The position numbers and the translations under genes were made by a program. Shown in pieces: positions 1-64,000 of a DNA stretch of 64,000 nt; positions within the stretch are counted from its first letter, which is position 1; each line of letters starts with the position of its first letter. The stretch covers positions 496,001-560,000 of the forward strand of contig BAAHQB010000093.1 in assembly GCA_054601695.1 (NCBI GenBank). Direction: 5' to 3'. Source of the stretch: Amorphochlora amoebiformis (taxonomy: Eukaryota; Cercozoa; Chlorarachniophyceae). The notes under the pieces are model-generated. The model saw only the letters and a list, made by a program, of their open reading frames with translations. It was not told the DNA's origin and searched no databases.

Positions 1-62085
<62,085 letters not shown>

Positions 62086-62372
62086 TTCGTGGAAGAACCC
62101 GGGCGCTCGACGGCCGGCAACGCCCCACTGAGAGCGCCGGTTGACCGGAATCCTGTGATACGGTGATACACTACCGGCACGTGCTCGTAATGATGTTAAT
62201 ATTGAACTTTTAATATCAAGATATAAAATTATTGTTATTTAGGATATGCAACGGTTATTAAGCAATATATCATGGGTACCCGGAAAGGTCGAGTGTCTGG
62301 CTGAGTGACTATTTATCTCCTGACAAAAGGGCCGCCCGCCACGGCTGAGGCGTGTTTCTAGGATAGGACGCA
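62086..62372. promoter_or_regulatory. Bidirectional upstream region of Piezo and RBBP6-like genes
   Basis: 287 bases between two divergent start codons. Almost free of the TA arrays that fill the rest of the window. Contains the palindrome GCACGTGC (62177-62184, E-box core CACGTG) and an AT-rich middle at 62190-62275. Both 5' UTRs must lie here unless upstream exons exist. Confidence 0.5.
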
Positions 62373-62462
62373 ATGTCTGTCGTTCATTACAAGTTCACGA
62401 GCTCGAGAGCGTGGAATTCCGTAGTTTTTGATGGGCCTGCAATTTCGATATTGGATGTCAAG
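62373..62462 (+). CDS. RBBP6: RBBP6-like exon 1 (DWNN)
   Basis: ATG start, [20 protein letters not shown] then [10 protein letters not shown]; donor AAG|GTGTTT, out 0. Strand 1, strand 2 and helix start of DWNN. Confidence 0.9.
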
Positions 62463-63638
62463 GTGTTTTGTATCCCTATTTCGAAGAGTCATTCATGGCT
62501 GACATGCGAGTGCATTACCAGAAAGGGATCGTTGAACAGAACAAGCTGGCCAGAAACCGGGACACATTCGACTTCTGCATTAAAAACTCGCAGACTGGCT
62601 CAGGTATAAGCTTTGGTCCGAACGGAATTCCTTATTTTAGTGGGCTTATCAAGCATGTCGGGTTGGTGCGATGGTATTGTGTTTTTCGCAGTTTATCCGC
62701 GAGACAGTGATATGGTTCCGAAGAACACATCTCTAATCGTTCGTCGAGAGCCTTCGAGTCGGTCATGGGACTTCATGCTTCCGGGGCACAAGTAAGTCGC
62801 AGATGCTCATATTCAAGGAGGAAAGAGGGCAGGGAAGAGAAAGAAAAGAAAAAGCGGGAAAGAGAAAAGAGAGTGAAGAGAGAGCGAGAGAAAATCAGAA
62901 GGATTTAGAGAGAAAGAATAGGTTGAAAAGAGATAGGAGAGAAAGTACAGAATTCTTCCAAGAGACACGGTGAATGCGATCTAGATTGGGGAGAGTCGGA
63001 GAGAGATATACAAAGAATAGAACCACAGAAAACTTAAGGTAGAGTGTGAGAGGAAAGAATTCTTCGGCAGAAAACCCTCTCGTTAATACTACAACTTCAA
63101 TGACTAAATCCCTCAGAAATAACGCGATGACGTCGAAGCTGAAGCAGATGTCTCATAACTCCAGACGAATTCTACCAACTAAAGGGGCCGGTACCCTCTA
63201 ATCTCCTTTCATATACTCTCGATCCTTCGTCTCCTCCTCTTACTCTCTCGTCTTTTGCACTCATCTCTTGCTCTCTCGACCGTCTCTCGCTCTTCTATTG
63301 CTTTTCTCGCCTCTCACTCTGCGTCTCTGGCTGTCTCTCTCTCCTCCCTCCCTCTTTCTTTCTCTCTCTCCCCCTCTCTCCCTCCCTCGCTCTCTCTCCT
63401 CCCTCTTTTCGTCGCAGCTTGAACATCTAAACGACAAGAAATTCAATTAGGTGAAGAGGAGTTGATGGAGCATGTCTTTCAAAGCAGCCAAAGGTTACTA
63501 CATTTTTACATGTAGACTGTTTTTCCGGATATAAATAAATGGAATAGTCACGAAGGCAATAAATTCGGGTTTATGGATTAAGTATGTAATATCAACATAT
63601 ATATATAATTAATATATATATATATATATATGTGTGTA

Positions 63639-63709
<71 letters not shown>

Positions 63710-63722
63710 TATTTATATATAC

Positions 63723-63760
<38 letters not shown>

Positions 63761-63860
63761 AATATGTTTACATATACTTATACATATGTAGGAAAGGCAA
63801 TGAATTGGGGGGTTATTCATACCAACGTTACGATCCCAACAATAAGCCGCCTCCAGGTAT

Positions 63861-63901
<41 letters not shown>

Positions 63902-63924
63902 ATGTATATTTATATATATATATA

Positions 63925-63983
<59 letters not shown>

Positions 63984-64000
63984 TAATATATATAATATGT
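62373..64000 (+). CDS. RBBP6: RBBP6/Mpe1-like protein, N-terminal part, continues past the right edge
   Basis: Six exons seen. The first three encode a DWNN domain, the ubiquitin-like fold at the N-terminus of RBBP6 (animals) and Mpe1 (yeast), a subunit associated with the pre-mRNA 3'-end cleavage and polyadenylation machinery and with E3 ubiquitin ligase activity. MSVVHYKF at the start and SLIVRRxP at the end are the hallmarks. A linker follows and exon 6 ends in NNKPPPG, the segment that normally precedes the CCHC zinc knuckle. Zinc knuckle and RING domain would lie beyond 64000. Phases join through all six exons. Introns 1-2 are 59 and 88 bases; later ones are longer and repeat-rich. Confidence 0.85.
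62522..62603 (+). CDS. RBBP6: RBBP6-like exon 2 (DWNN)
   Basis: Acceptor TACCAG, donor CAG|GTATAA; in 0, out 1. [20 protein letters not shown] then KNSQTGS, matching the helix and TDFDLxIxNxQT strand of DWNN. An earlier acceptor would add 11 residues absent from the family. Confidence 0.86.
62692..62791 (+). CDS. RBBP6: RBBP6-like exon 3 (DWNN end)
   Basis: Acceptor CGCAG, donor CAA|GTAAGT; in 2, out 2. [20 protein letters not shown]: the IPRNSSVIVRRxP end of DWNN. Confidence 0.9.
62800..63116 (+). repeat. Purine-rich intron 3 of the RBBP6-like gene
   Basis: GA-rich from 62815 to 62960, then mixed sequence; no further exon seen. Confidence 0.6.
63117..63190 (+). CDS. RBBP6: RBBP6-like exon 4 (linker)
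   Basis: Acceptor CTCAG, donor CCG|GTACCC; in 1, out 1. [20 protein letters not shown] then TKGA; basic linker. Confidence 0.68.
63195..63420 (+). repeat. Pyrimidine-rich intron 4 of the RBBP6-like gene
   Basis: About 200 bases of CT-rich sequence (CTCTCTC, TCCCTCCC) ending near a TCGCAG at 63416; exon 5 uses the later AATTAG because of phase. Confidence 0.7.
63451..63493 (+). CDS. RBBP6: RBBP6-like exon 5
   Basis: Acceptor AATTAG, donor AAG|GTTACT; in 2, out 2. [13 protein letters not shown], like the short EExxIxxMFxQSS helix between DWNN and the zinc knuckle. Confidence 0.66.
63792..63856 (+). CDS. RBBP6: RBBP6-like exon 6
   Basis: Acceptor TGTAG, donor CAG|GTATAC; in 1, out 1. [20 protein letters not shown] plus P, followed by G across the junction. 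A diverged acceptor-side copy lies upstream at 63545-63580. Confidence 0.76.

Overview
This is a eukaryotic nuclear window with multi-exon genes, GT-AG introns, no bacterial features and TTAGGG-type telomere-like repeats. The species cannot be named from the sequence; an alga or other protist with very repeat-rich introns is the best guess. Most of the 64 kb is (TA)n with some (CA)n/(TG)n. The many long open frames that translate as alternating Y-I-Y-I or T-H-T-H are microsatellite artefacts, not genes.

Under the repeats lies one large minus-strand gene. Small unique islands, mostly 30-120 bp and lying between (TA)n tracts, have AG acceptors, GT donors and open frames whose phases join from island to island. 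From the ATG at 62085 leftwards I could chain about 83 exons (about 7.5 kb of coding sequence, about 2,500 codons, roughly 12% of the locus) to position 534, where the gene runs off the window. The product is a Piezo mechanosensitive channel. It has the N-terminal Piezo helix pair, a long series of blade helices and charged linkers, the anchor with the LDW and DWLKLQDIH motifs, the outer pore helix ([10 protein letters not shown]) and most of the extracellular cap (TITPPSKQ). The inner pore helix and C-terminal domain are off the left edge.

Head-to-head with it, starting at 62373 on the plus strand, is an RBBP6/Mpe1-type gene (DWNN domain, then a linker ending PPPG, just where the CCHC zinc knuckle should begin beyond the right edge). 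The two start codons are separated by a 287-bp shared upstream region.

The most unusual feature is in the introns. Many exons are accompanied by tandem partial copies of one edge, separated by (TA)n. Donor-side copies (exon end plus donor) always lie downstream of the intact exon, and acceptor-side copies (acceptor plus exon start) always lie upstream; copy number reaches 20 for one exon. Copies often break off at a short TATA-like motif inside the exon, which suggests tandem duplication between intronic (TA)n and exonic TATA. The result is a gene full of decoy splice sites. Four introns also contain CCCTAA telomere-like arrays, all in the same orientation relative to the transcript. The remaining islands (cassettes in the wrong phase, inverted copies, minisatellites, one hairpin) are listed separately.

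Phase notation in the exon entries: 'in' is the number of leading bases completing a codon, 'out' is the number of trailing bases starting one.
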